The notes under the pieces were generated by a model. It saw nothing but the letters and a program-made list of their open reading frames with translations, had not been told where the DNA came from and made no database searches. Source: an uncultured Pontibacter sp. (GTDB lineage: Bacteria > Bacteroidota > Bacteroidia > Cytophagales > Hymenobacteraceae). Taken from it: a stretch of DNA of 64,000 nt. Location of the stretch: contig CANMMP010000004.1 of the NCBI GenBank assembly GCA_947499125.1, positions 248,001 to 312,000 on the forward strand, read 5' to 3'. Of the stretch, positions 18,749 to 29,018 are shown piece after piece. The translations under genes were made by a program, and so were the position numbers. Within the stretch, counting starts at the first letter, position 1; each line of letters starts with the position of its first letter.

Positions 18749-19693
18749 TTACTTTGTGGCGGCGGTGGCTAGGCCTTCAAGGGCATCTGTAATTTTACGT
18801 AGTATTTCGTCTCGCCCTTTGATGCCGTGCCTCTCCGCAAGGAAATAAGGATCGTTGTAGGCAACTCTCACAGTGCCGCTACTGTCCTGGTACACCAGCA
18901 TTTTCTGTGGCAGGTCTATGCCAACTGTCTGGGCAGCCTGCATCAGCGGCGTGCCCAGGTTAGGATTGCCGAAAACGATAAGTCGTGTCGGTTTGAGCTC
19001 CAGCCCTGCAGATTTGGCATTCTGTTGATGGTCCAATACTGCTATTATCTTAAGGTTTGTATTGCTCGCTATGGCCTTCTGAAGCTTTTCATAGGTTGCC
19101 GAAAAAGAATTCATACTTTTCATGCTTTTAACTCCTTCGTTCAAGGCTACAGCCTTGAACGAAGGAGTTTCTACCTGGCTATTAGTGGAACCCTCGACCA
19201 AATTTTTAAGTGCATTGTCAATTTTGGTAAGCGTGGAGACAGTGTCCAGGCCATGCCTGCCGGCAAGGTATTGTATAGAGTTGAAGGCAGCGTAGGTTTG
19301 GCCTGAGCCGTCTTCATATACCAGAATCTTCTGAGGTAAGTCGAGACCCGCCTGCTGGTTGGCTTGCATGAGCGGGGTGCCTAATATGGGGTTGCCGAAC
19401 AGTACCACACGCGTGGGTCTCAGATTCAGACCCGCTCCGCTGGCGTTTTGCTGATGGTTCACCTGGGCTACCAGGTTAATAGCGCTGTTTGCTTCCAGGT
19501 TTGAGATAAGGTCACTGTAGATGGCCTCTGCGCTCTTCTGTGCCTGAACAGAATAAGATAATCCGTTTGCTTTGAAGTTGTCCTGTATGGCTATAGGCTC
19601 AGACGCAGCCGACTGTTTTTCTTTGTTGCTGGTACACTGCACTAATAGTGAAGTAATAATCAAAACCAGGCAAGCTTTTAGGGGATGGTGCAT
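18749..19693 (-). CDS. Tandem DUF302 domain lipoprotein
   Basis: Two internal repeats (HQQNASGAGLNLRPTRVVLFGNPILGTPLMQ / HQQNAKSAGLELKPTRLIVFGNPNLGTPLMQ); lipobox. Confidence 0.85.
   Translation of the reverse strand: MHHPLKACLVLIITSLLVQCTSNKEKQSAASEPIAIQDNFKANGLSYSVQAQKSAEAIYSDLISNLEANSAINLVAQVNHQQNASGAGLNLRPTRVVLFGNPILGTPLMQANQQAGLDLPQKILVYEDGSGQTYAAFNSIQYLAGRHGLDTVSTLTKIDNALKNLVEGSTNSQVETPSFKAVALNEGVKSMKSMNSFSATYEKLQKAIASNTNLKIIAVLDHQQNAKSAGLELKPTRLIVFGNPNLGTPLMQAAQTVGIDLPQKMLVYQDSSGTVRVAYNDPYFLAERHGIKGRDEILRKITDALEGLATAATK
19130..19169. repeat. 40-nt palindrome (19-bp perfect arms, 2-nt centre) within CDS
   Basis: aactccttcgttcaaggct-ac-agccttgaacgaaggagtt. Confidence 0.95.
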
Positions 19694-19954
19694 ACGTTAT
19701 GTCATGTAGTATCCTATTTGATTACTGTTATTCTATTTATTAGTTCAATAGAAACTGATTATGGCAAAACCTGGCTTTATTTTGATGGAAGGGAAAAGAT
19801 TCTAATTTATAAACTAAACCAGCTCGAAGTCTGCATAATGCAGAAAGTTTTTAGCATCGTCTCCTTGTACTTGTATGTCTATTCAGATTTTATTTAGCTT
19901 ATGCAGGTATCTCATCAATTTTGGCAGTTAGTATGAAATTATTCCTTGCGCACA

Positions 19955-20821
19955 CTACGGGCAAAGTTTATGAGATGGGTAGCGTTCCTCCCGCTTTGGT
20001 TCAGTGCCATCCGGCAAGCGCCACGCTCTTTGCTTGTAGAACGGCATCGTAAAGAGTTTAAAGGCTGTCTGCTCTGCAGGATCGCGGTAAGCAGGCACTC
20101 CAATCGTAACTTCATCCTGCGACACATGCAGCATAAGAGACTTGTGCAGGCGATCCCACCACGAAAAAATAACCGAGAAATTACTGTTCGTTTCCCTGGC
20201 CACAATAGAGTGGTGAATGCCATGCATGCGGGGTGTTACTATCACATGGCTAAGCTTTTGTTCCGTTTTAAATGGTAACCGCATATTGGAATGATGAAAG
20301 GCAGCACATCCTTCAAAGATCACTTCGTAAAATAGTACCAGCGATGCAGGCGCACCAATAAACGCAACGGCAGCACTACGGTAAGGGGCTGATGCTATAT
20401 TTTCCCCTATATGAAAGCGCCAGGCTGTAGATAGGTCCAGGTCGAGGTCCATGTGATGCACGTTATGGAAGCGCCACAACAGGTCTGATTTATGCAGCAG
20501 CACATGCCAAAGGTAATTGGTGTAATCGAGTAACAGAAAGCCTGCTATATGACGAGCCCATAACGGCAAACCAGACCAGTGCAGCAGGCCAAATCTATAT
20601 TTTGCCGCCTTTTGTGCAGCTGCATACATGCAAGGTAACAAGAGTAAGCGTAAGGCTGGAAGTGCTGTTGCTGCGACACTAGCATTTTGTTGTAATCGCT
20701 CTAATTTAGGACGTATACGTTTCCTTAAAGGTCTCTTGGATTCAAACAAAAACAACGCGATAGCCGCTGCACACAACAGGGGCATCCCGATTGAATCAAA
20801 AAAAGGAAACCTGAACTTCAT
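19955..20821 (-). CDS. Sterol desaturase / fatty acid hydroxylase family protein
   Basis: Histidine motifs HVLLHKSDLLWRFHNVHH, HGIHHSIV. Confidence 0.85.
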   Translation of the reverse strand: MKFRFPFFDSIGMPLLCAAAIALFLFESKRPLRKRIRPKLERLQQNASVAATALPALRLLLLPCMYAAAQKAAKYRFGLLHWSGLPLWARHIAGFLLLDYTNYLWHVLLHKSDLLWRFHNVHHMDLDLDLSTAWRFHIGENIASAPYRSAAVAFIGAPASLVLFYEVIFEGCAAFHHSNMRLPFKTEQKLSHVIVTPRMHGIHHSIVARETNSNFSVIFSWWDRLHKSLMLHVSQDEVTIGVPAYRDPAEQTAFKLFTMPFYKQRAWRLPDGTEPKREERYPSHKLCP

Positions 20822-20987
20822 CAGGTTAAGTACCAGTTATGTTGTGCTTAAGTTACAACAGCATATACTTGCTTATTTATTATTTACCGGTTACTAAATA
20901 TAGTATTTCCTGAATTTGGTTTAACTAAAATGCTTACTTTTGAATAGCAGGCCAGTCCTGTGCATACAAGTACATTTTAGCTTACCC

Positions 20988-22565
20988 ATGTCTGAAAACC
21001 ACAAACGCCAATTAGAACAACAACTCTGGAACATTGCCAACACCCTGCGCGGCAAAATGGATGCTGACGAGTTCCGGGACTATATACTGGGCTTTATCTT
21101 TTACAAATACCTGTCGGAGAAGATGGAGCTGTATGCCAATAAGATACTGGCCGAAGATGGCATCAAATACACCAACATAAACGAAAGCACCGAAGAAGGG
21201 CAGGAGTACCTAGAAGCGATAAAGGAAGAAGCGCTGGCCAGCCTGGGCTATTTCTTGAAGCCGACGGAGCTGTTTAAGGAACTGGCCCGCAAAGGCAACT
21301 CCAATAGCAAAGAAGAAGGCGCGAGCAACTTTATACTGGACGAGCTGACGCAGGTGCTCAAGCACATAGAGCAGAGCACGATGGGCACTGAGAGTGAAGA
21401 CGACTTTAACAAGCTCTTCGAAGACCTCGACCTGACTTCTACCAAACTGGGCCGCACCGAAGCTGCCAAGAATGATTTGATTGCTAAAGTGCTGGGCCAC
21501 CTGGATAAGATCGACTTTAAGCTGGAAGACACCGAAGCAGACGTACTGGGTGATGCCTACGAGTACCTGATCGGACAGTTTGCGAGCGGCGCGGGCAAGA
21601 AAGCCGGTGAGTTCTATACCCCGCAGGAAGTATCAAAAGTACTGGCCAAGCTGGTGACTACGGGCAAGACCAAGCTGAAATCGGTGTACGACCCTACCTG
21701 CGGCTCAGGCTCTTTGCTCTTGCGCGTAGCCAAGGAAGTAGAGGAGGTATCTAACTTTTACGGGCAGGAACTCAACCGCACCACCTATAACCTGGCTCGC
21801 ATGAACATGATCCTGCACGATGTGCACTTTCAGAAGTTCGACATCCGGCAGGAGGACACGCTTGAGCACCCACAGCATTTGGAGCACCGTTTCGAGGCGA
21901 TAGTGGCTAATCCGCCGTTCTCGGCTAACTGGAGTGCCAGCCCGCTGCATATGTCTGACGACCGCTTCAGCCAGTACGGCAAGCTGGCCCCGAGCTCCAA
22001 AGCCGACTTCGCTTTTGTGCAGCACATGGTGCACCACCTGGCCGAGAACGGAACCATGGCCGTGGTTTTACCGCATGGCGTGCTGTTCAGGGGGGCAGCC
22101 GAAGGGCACATCCGCCAGTACCTGATCGAGGACCGCAACTACCTGGATGCCGTGATTGGTTTGCCGGCCAACATTTTCTACGGCACAGGTATACCTACCT
22201 GTATTATGGTGTTCAGGAAGTGCCGGGAGCAGAACGACAACATCCTGTTTATAGATGCCAGCCAGCATTACGAAAAGGCCAAAACGCAGTGCTACCTGCG
22301 CGCCACCGATATTGAGAAGATCATCTCAACCTACCGCGAGCGCATAGCCGAGGACAAGTATAGCCATGTGGCCAGCCTGCAGGAGATACGAGAGAACGAC
22401 TATAACCTGAACATTCCGCGCTACGTGGACACCTTCGAGGAGGAAGATGCGATAGACCTGAACGAAGTAGCCGCCGCCCTTGCCAAGCTAGAAGATGAGA
22501 TGCAAAGTACCGACCAAAATATAGCTGCGTTTTGCGACGAGCTGGGTATAGCTAAACCTTTTTAA
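20988..22565 (+). CDS. hsdM: Type I restriction-modification system methyltransferase subunit
   Basis: GEFYTPQEVSKVLAKL, VYDPTCGSGSLLL, ANPPFS; ATG at 20988 preferred over the TTG at 20940. Confidence 0.93.
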   Translation: MSENHKRQLEQQLWNIANTLRGKMDADEFRDYILGFIFYKYLSEKMELYANKILAEDGIKYTNINESTEEGQEYLEAIKEEALASLGYFLKPTELFKELARKGNSNSKEEGASNFILDELTQVLKHIEQSTMGTESEDDFNKLFEDLDLTSTKLGRTEAAKNDLIAKVLGHLDKIDFKLEDTEADVLGDAYEYLIGQFASGAGKKAGEFYTPQEVSKVLAKLVTTGKTKLKSVYDPTCGSGSLLLRVAKEVEEVSNFYGQELNRTTYNLARMNMILHDVHFQKFDIRQEDTLEHPQHLEHRFEAIVANPPFSANWSASPLHMSDDRFSQYGKLAPSSKADFAFVQHMVHHLAENGTMAVVLPHGVLFRGAAEGHIRQYLIEDRNYLDAVIGLPANIFYGTGIPTCIMVFRKCREQNDNILFIDASQHYEKAKTQCYLRATDIEKIISTYRERIAEDKYSHVASLQEIRENDYNLNIPRYVDTFEEEDAIDLNEVAAALAKLEDEMQSTDQNIAAFCDELGIAKPF

Positions 22566-22567
22566 CT

Positions 22568-23872
22568 ATGGAAGCAACAGCAGAAATAACAGCAGCCGTG
22601 GATAACGTGCCTGCGCTTCGCTTTCCGGAGTTTGAGGGGGAGTGGGTGAAATTGAAACTTGATGAAGTTGCAGAGAAAATACAAGATGGAACACATTTCT
22701 CTCCTGTTTTACAGGAAGAAGGTAACTATAAGTATATAACTTCAAAGAACATTAGGAATGGTTATATGGATTTATCAGATGTTCCATACTTGTCTGATGA
22801 AGCTCATAGGAATATCTATAAGCGATGTGATGTACGGTACAATGATGTTCTACTTACAAAAGATGGTTCTAATACGGGAGCAGTTTGCCTGAATGAATTG
22901 CAAGAAGAATTTAGTCTTTTGTCAAGTGTAGCTTTTATTAGAGCAAAGAAAGATGTAGCCACTAATAGTTTTATTTACCAAATAATAGGTGGGCCTAAAG
23001 GTCAAAGTGAAATCAAAGCTTCTATCGCTGGTCAGGCAATTACAAGAATCACTTTAACAAAGCTTCGTAACTTCAAATTCTATTATCCTTCTCTCCCCGA
23101 ACAGAAAAAAATAGCTTCTTTCCTGTCAGCCACCGACAAAAAAATCCAGCAGCTTAGCAAGAAGAAGGCGGTGTTAGAGAAGTATAAGAAAGGGGCGATG
23201 CAGCAGATTTTCTCCCAGCAAATCAGATTCAAAGATGAGAGTGGAAATGCTTATCCAGAGTGGGATGAAAAGAAGCTAGGAGAAGTGTTTGAGTTTTATA
23301 CTACAAATTCATATTCAAGGAGCTTGCTTAACTATGATGAAGGTTCGGTAAAGAATATTCACTACGGTGACATTCATACTAAATTCAAATCTAATTTCGA
23401 CATCACAAAAGAGAATGTACCATACATCAATGAAGATGTTGATACAAGCAGAATTGCCGAAAGCAGTTACTGCCTGGTTGGCGACTTAATTATTGCTGAT
23501 GCTTCAGAAGACTACAAGGACATTGGTAAGGCAATTGAAATCATTAACTTGAATAATGAAACTGTAGTTGCTGGGTTGCATACTTATATAGCCCGTGATA
23601 ATTATAATGCATTCGCTTTAGGCTTCAAGGGCTATCTTATGCAGTCACACAAAGTAAGATTGCAGATGATGCGATTTGCTACAGGTGTTTCTGTACTAGG
23701 TATATCAAAAGGCAATATTGCTAAAGTTGAGATTGGCTTACCTACACTTGAAGAACAGAAGAAAATTGTAGGCTTCCTTACCACCATCGATAACAAGATA
23801 AACTATACTTCTAAGCAACTGGAGCAGGCGCAGCAATTCAAGAAAGGCTTGCTGCAGCAGCTGTTTGTTTAG
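22568..23872 (+). CDS. hsdS: Type I restriction-modification specificity subunit
   Basis: Two TRDs with conserved LPEQKKIASFLSATDKKI / LEEQKKIVGFLTTIDNKI helices; AT-rich TRDs. Confidence 0.92.
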   Translation: MEATAEITAAVDNVPALRFPEFEGEWVKLKLDEVAEKIQDGTHFSPVLQEEGNYKYITSKNIRNGYMDLSDVPYLSDEAHRNIYKRCDVRYNDVLLTKDGSNTGAVCLNELQEEFSLLSSVAFIRAKKDVATNSFIYQIIGGPKGQSEIKASIAGQAITRITLTKLRNFKFYYPSLPEQKKIASFLSATDKKIQQLSKKKAVLEKYKKGAMQQIFSQQIRFKDESGNAYPEWDEKKLGEVFEFYTTNSYSRSLLNYDEGSVKNIHYGDIHTKFKSNFDITKENVPYINEDVDTSRIAESSYCLVGDLIIADASEDYKDIGKAIEIINLNNETVVAGLHTYIARDNYNAFALGFKGYLMQSHKVRLQMMRFATGVSVLGISKGNIAKVEIGLPTLEEQKKIVGFLTTIDNKINYTSKQLEQAQQFKKGLLQQLFV

Positions 23873-23889
23873 TATGCCAAAATAAACCT

Positions 23890-26751
23890 ATGGGAACACA
23901 ACCGGAGCAGGTACTCGAAGATAACCTGGTAAAGCAGCTGCAGGGGCTGGGCTATAGTTACGTCGCCATCAAAGACGAGCAGGCCCTGCTAACCAACTTG
24001 AAAACCCAGCTGGAAAAGCACAACCAGGTATCGCTGACCGAGAAGGAGTTTGAGCGCGTGCTCAACCACCTGAACAAAGGCAATGTGTTCGACCGTGCCA
24101 AAGTGCTCCGCGACAAAATGCAGCTCACCAAAGATGATGGCACAAGCGTGTACCTGGAGTTTCTGCAGCAGGAGCACTGGTGCCAGAACCAGTTTCAGGT
24201 AACCCAGCAGGTAAGTATAGAAGGCACCTATAAAAACCGCTACGACGTAACCCTGCTTGTAAACGGCCTGCCGCTGGTGCAGATCGAGTTGAAGCGCCGC
24301 GGCTTGGAGCTGAAAGAAGCTTTTAACCAGGTAAACCGCTACCACCGCCATTCTTTCGGGGCGTCGCATGGACTATTCCAGTACGTGCAGCTGTTTGTGA
24401 TCAGCAACGGCGTCAACACCAAGTACTACGCCAACAACCGCCGCCAGTCGTTTAAGCAAACCTTCTACTGGGCTGATACAAATAACAAGCTCATCACCCA
24501 GCTCGAAGCCTTTACAAAAGCCTTGCTGGAGCCCTGCCACCTGGCCAAAATGGTGACCAAGTACATTGTGCTGAGTGAAACGCACAAGATCCTGATGGTG
24601 CTGCGCCCGTACCAGTACTACGCCACAGAAGCCATCATCGACAAGGTAAAGAACTCCGATAAGAACGGCTACATCTGGCACACCACCGGCTCTGGCAAAA
24701 CGCTCACATCCTTTAAGGCAAGCCAATTGCTCATGCAACTGCCCAAGGTGCACAAAGTCGTGTTTGTGGTAGACCGCAAGGACCTGGATTACCAGACCAC
24801 CAAAGAGTTCAACAGCTTCTCGGCAGGCAGCATCGACGGCACCGACGATACCCGCGCCCTGGTCGGCCAACTCTCCGGTGACACCAAACTTATTGTTACC
24901 ACAATACAGAAGCTGAATAACGCCATCGGCAGCGCCCGTTTCTCCGGCAAACTGGAAAAGCTACGGGAAGCGCGTGTGGTGTTTATCTTTGACGAGTGCC
25001 ACCGCAGCCAGTTCGGCGAAACCCATAACCGCATCAAGAGCTTCTTTACCAAGGCCCAAATGTTCGGCTTTACCGGCACACCGATCTTTGCCGAGAACGT
25101 GATCAAAAACGACCTGGGCAAGCGCACCACCCGCGACCTGTTCGACGAGTGCCTGCACAAATACCTGATTACGGATGCCATCAAAGATGAGAACGTGCTC
25201 AAGTTCTCTGTGGAGTATGTAGGCAAGTACCGGGAGAAAGAAGGCAGCAATACGGAGATAGACATAGAAGTAGAAGACATCGACACCAAAGAGCTGCTGG
25301 AGGCCCCACAGCGCCTGGAAAAGATCGTGGACTACATCATCGAGCACCATCCGCGTAAAACGCACGGTAAGGAGTTTACGGGCATGTTCTGCGTGAGCAG
25401 CGTTGATACGCTGATTCAGTATTACGAGCTGTTCCAGAAGCGCAAAGCCGAAGGCAAACACAACCTGAAAATTGCCACTATTTTCAGCTATACCGCCAAC
25501 GAAGAAGACAAAGGCGCTACAGGCGATTATATACTCGAAGACGAAGAAATTGCCATAGCCGCAGAACCAACTATAGCCTATACCGCCAACAGCCACACCC
25601 GCGAGAAACTGGACGCATTTATCGTAAACTATAATACGCTCTTCAATACCAAGTTCTCCACCAAAGACAGCCAGTCGTTCTACAACTACTACAACGACAT
25701 TTCGAAGCGGGTAAAGAACAAGGAAATAGACATCCTGCTGGTGGTGAACATGTACCTGACCGGCTTTGACTCGCCACCGCTGAGTACACTGTATGTAGAC
25801 AAGAACTTGAAATACCACGGCCTGATACAAGCCTACAGCCGCACCAACCGTCTTTATACCGAGCAGAAGTCGCAGGGCAACATCGTGGTGTTCCGCAACC
25901 TGAAACAAGCCACGGATGATGCTGTAGCGCTGTTTTCGAATAAGGATGCTATAGAAACCATCTTTATCGGCCCTTATGAAGACTATGTCACTAAATTCAA
26001 TACTGCCTACGCCGAACTTATTAAGATTGCACCTACCGTAGATAGTGTAAACGAGCTGCCAAGCGAGATAGAACAACTGGCTTTTGTCAGAGCCTTTCGT
26101 GAACTATTGCGCATCTGGAACATCCTGAAGACCTTTTCTGATTTTAGTTTCGATGCCGTGGATATGGCAGAGCAGGAGTTCGCGGACTACAGAAGCAAGT
26201 ACGTAGACCTGAGCCCAAGCCAGACAGGACAACCAAAAGAGAAAGCATCCATACTGGATGATGTGGACTTTGAACTGGAACTGATCCACCGCGATGAGAT
26301 CAACGTGGCCTATATCCTGAAGCTACTCGGCAAGCTCAATAGCGCCAGCGAAGAAGAAAAGGAAAAGCAAATGAAAGTGATCCTGGACACCCTGACAGGA
26401 GAGCCATCGCTCCGCAGCAAACGAGAGCTTATCCGCAAGTTCATAGAAGAAAGCCTGCCGCACATCGAAGACATAGACGACATTCCGGAACATTTCGAAA
26501 ACTTCTGGGCACGGGAGCAAATGGCAGCTTTTGAGAAGATGAGTAAAGAAGAACAACTGGACCCGGTAAAGCTGCAGTCTGTGCTGGGCAACTACCTGTT
26601 TACTGAGCGCACACCGTTAAGAGATGAAGTGCTTGACATGCTACCGGCCAAGCCAAAACTGTTGGAACGCAAGCCAATTGCAGAGCGGATCACGGCCAAG
26701 ATGCTGAGCTTTGTAGAGACCTTTATCAGTGGAATGGGGGTGAGAGCATAG
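23890..26751 (+). CDS. hsdR: Type I restriction endonuclease subunit R
   Basis: GYIWHTTGSGKTLTSF, FVVDRKDLDYQT, FIFDECHRSQFG, GFTGTPIF motifs. Confidence 0.94.
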   Translation: MGTQPEQVLEDNLVKQLQGLGYSYVAIKDEQALLTNLKTQLEKHNQVSLTEKEFERVLNHLNKGNVFDRAKVLRDKMQLTKDDGTSVYLEFLQQEHWCQNQFQVTQQVSIEGTYKNRYDVTLLVNGLPLVQIELKRRGLELKEAFNQVNRYHRHSFGASHGLFQYVQLFVISNGVNTKYYANNRRQSFKQTFYWADTNNKLITQLEAFTKALLEPCHLAKMVTKYIVLSETHKILMVLRPYQYYATEAIIDKVKNSDKNGYIWHTTGSGKTLTSFKASQLLMQLPKVHKVVFVVDRKDLDYQTTKEFNSFSAGSIDGTDDTRALVGQLSGDTKLIVTTIQKLNNAIGSARFSGKLEKLREARVVFIFDECHRSQFGETHNRIKSFFTKAQMFGFTGTPIFAENVIKNDLGKRTTRDLFDECLHKYLITDAIKDENVLKFSVEYVGKYREKEGSNTEIDIEVEDIDTKELLEAPQRLEKIVDYIIEHHPRKTHGKEFTGMFCVSSVDTLIQYYELFQKRKAEGKHNLKIATIFSYTANEEDKGATGDYILEDEEIAIAAEPTIAYTANSHTREKLDAFIVNYNTLFNTKFSTKDSQSFYNYYNDISKRVKNKEIDILLVVNMYLTGFDSPPLSTLYVDKNLKYHGLIQAYSRTNRLYTEQKSQGNIVVFRNLKQATDDAVALFSNKDAIETIFIGPYEDYVTKFNTAYAELIKIAPTVDSVNELPSEIEQLAFVRAFRELLRIWNILKTFSDFSFDAVDMAEQEFADYRSKYVDLSPSQTGQPKEKASILDDVDFELELIHRDEINVAYILKLLGKLNSASEEEKEKQMKVILDTLTGEPSLRSKRELIRKFIEESLPHIEDIDDIPEHFENFWAREQMAAFEKMSKEEQLDPVKLQSVLGNYLFTERTPLRDEVLDMLPAKPKLLERKPIAERITAKMLSFVETFISGMGVRA

Positions 26752-26771
26752 GGGAATAACTACTTTTAGAC

Positions 26772-29018
26772 CTATGCAATATTATTAGTTTCTATTGGTG
26801 TTTCAATTTTTTCTAAAGACACTACCTCTCTATCAGCTTTGATTTTAGGTTCAGGTTTATAGACTAAACCAGTTACCGCTTTATCAGCCTGTTCAATAAA
26901 GTATCTTTCACCTTTTTCCCAAGCATCTGAAATGCCAATGTAATCAGGGAAGCCAGGAGGTTGTTCTTCTAACCAATTAGTGATAAATTCTGGATTATTA
27001 CTATTTGGCTTTGGATCAGCTGAGTTTATCTTTACCTGAACGGGAGTTCGAACAGCATCACCCATTATAATAGCATGTTGTTGCGGAAGTATTGGCAATT
27101 GTTGCAATATATCTTCATTAGCAGCTGACACTAACTGGCGTACATACTTTTGATCTTCTGGATTTTGAAGACGGTGAATTACAAAAGAATTACATTGGGA
27201 TAGAACTGTTTTAGAAAGCTCTGAAGGTCTTTGACTTGAAATAAGCAACGAGAGTCCGTACTTTCTACCCTCTCTTGCTATCCGCTCAAATACCCTTTTA
27301 GCTACCGATTCTCTTTCTCTTTTATTTTTCTCGGGGATATAGTTTTGAGCTTCTTCTAAAGCAATTACTATTGGTAGTTTACCTCTTTGTTCTTCTGGAA
27401 ACCTTGAAACGAAATCAAGTATAAGCCTTCCAATCAAGCCAGTTACTGTTTCTAATACTTCATAGGGAAGTAAAGACATGTCAATTATAGTGATTTGACT
27501 TGGTTTAGTGTGGTTTAATTTTTCTTGATTTGTTTTTTGATTTTGGTCCTTGCAATACTTTGTAAATATGTCTTCATCTGCATCTTGAAATACTTTGCAT
27601 ATATCCCCTAATATAAAAGCTAAGAACTTAGCCAAACTGTCAGTTATTTCAGTTCTATATCCTAGTAACAGTGGTGATGAGATCCTGTCATCGTTTAAGA
27701 AAGATTGCAAGCGTAGTCTTAGTGTAGATACAAATTCACGTATCTTATTATTAGAACCTTCTAATTCATTAATTGCATTATCTATGTGCTCTTGTAATAA
27801 CGATTTGTAATCGAACCAGACAGGTAAATCGATATTCCTATCTTCTGAAATAAATTTATCTGATATATAAAGGTTGTATCTAATAAGTTCTACAGATAAC
27901 CTTGAAGCAAAATCTGAAAACTTCTCAGTACTAAGAGGACCTTCAATAAAGCCATTTCCCTTTACTATTAAATCTTTTTTTATTGGGAAAAGCTCTCTTA
28001 AAATCCCTATAATATTAGAAGTGTCAAATTCTGTTTTTACTGCAGAAAATTCTTTCCCAAATAATTCTAAGTCATTATAAATTCTATTTTTTACTTTGAA
28101 ATTTGGTGATTGACACTCTTCAAGAAGTTCTTCAAGAAAGAAAATATATGGCCTCGGAATTAGGCCTTTGTTTTCAAATTCCTTTTCACTTTTTGCAATA
28201 TTAATTGCTCTTTTTAATACAGGGGCTTGAACGTTAGCGCTTGGCTCAAAGAGATAGTCAAAGTCATCAAAGTTCATAAACCAATATGGTACTTTAAGTC
28301 CTTTCTTATCTATATAAAACGGATTTACAACTTCTAATTTTTTATAGGGGTATTCTTGTGAGCCAATAAACGCATTCTTGTATTCCCCATTGGTATCAAA
28401 TATTATTATGTGACCATTCTTCAGGGTTTCGCCACCATAAGAGAAGTTAAATAGGCTTTGAAGTATTGAAGCTAATGTGCACGATTTACCAGACCCAGTA
28501 TTGCCAAGGATCGCAGCATGTTTGCCGAAAAACTTATCAGGATTGATTTTTATTTTGTAATCAGAAAAAGATGGAGATGTTCCAATAGGGAGGAAGAAAT
28601 CTTCAGAGTAATTAATCTTAGAGTTTTCGCTTTGGTCAAAAATTTTATCTAGATCTTTTTTTGTAACATACCAAACCGGGTTATCTAAAACAGGATAATT
28701 GTAAACACCTTGAATATATTTTTTACCATTTTCTATTGTCCCAATCATAGTGGCTACTAAGTACCTGGCAGACTTAGTTAAAAATATAGCTTCTTTGTCC
28801 TTTTCAAGCTCTGTCTCATCCAGAGCCTTTATTCTTGTAACCATTGCTACAATCTTATCAGCTCCTATTGGAATGATGATATATGAATTTATTCTAGCAA
28901 CCTCATAGATGTCTTCATAACCACTTTTATAAAGACTTTTAAGATCGTCGTCTAGTTTTATAAAAACTCTAAAGCTATCTACAGATATGACTTTCCCTAT
29001 TCTTCTCTCATTCATCAT
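26772..29018 (-). CDS. HerA-like ATPase (DUF87-type), partner of SIR2 protein
   Basis: Walker A GNTGSGKSCTLASI; Walker B LPIVIALEEAQNYIP; SSQRPSELSKTVLSQCN. Confidence 0.88.
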   Translation of the reverse strand: MMNERRIGKVISVDSFRVFIKLDDDLKSLYKSGYEDIYEVARINSYIIIPIGADKIVAMVTRIKALDETELEKDKEAIFLTKSARYLVATMIGTIENGKKYIQGVYNYPVLDNPVWYVTKKDLDKIFDQSENSKINYSEDFFLPIGTSPSFSDYKIKINPDKFFGKHAAILGNTGSGKSCTLASILQSLFNFSYGGETLKNGHIIIFDTNGEYKNAFIGSQEYPYKKLEVVNPFYIDKKGLKVPYWFMNFDDFDYLFEPSANVQAPVLKRAINIAKSEKEFENKGLIPRPYIFFLEELLEECQSPNFKVKNRIYNDLELFGKEFSAVKTEFDTSNIIGILRELFPIKKDLIVKGNGFIEGPLSTEKFSDFASRLSVELIRYNLYISDKFISEDRNIDLPVWFDYKSLLQEHIDNAINELEGSNNKIREFVSTLRLRLQSFLNDDRISSPLLLGYRTEITDSLAKFLAFILGDICKVFQDADEDIFTKYCKDQNQKTNQEKLNHTKPSQITIIDMSLLPYEVLETVTGLIGRLILDFVSRFPEEQRGKLPIVIALEEAQNYIPEKNKRERESVAKRVFERIAREGRKYGLSLLISSQRPSELSKTVLSQCNSFVIHRLQNPEDQKYVRQLVSAANEDILQQLPILPQQHAIIMGDAVRTPVQVKINSADPKPNSNNPEFITNWLEEQPPGFPDYIGISDAWEKGERYFIEQADKAVTGLVYKPEPKIKADREVVSLEKIETPIETNNIA

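Noticed and set aside
20833-20855. gttgt...acaac inverted repeat upstream of the sterol desaturase
   Set aside because: Spacing and half-site differ from the TTGTC-N8-GACAA motif; not convincing.
24961-26076. 371-aa minus-strand ORF
   Set aside because: Fully antisense to hsdR; composition is a shadow of the coding strand (hydrophobic/Val-rich).
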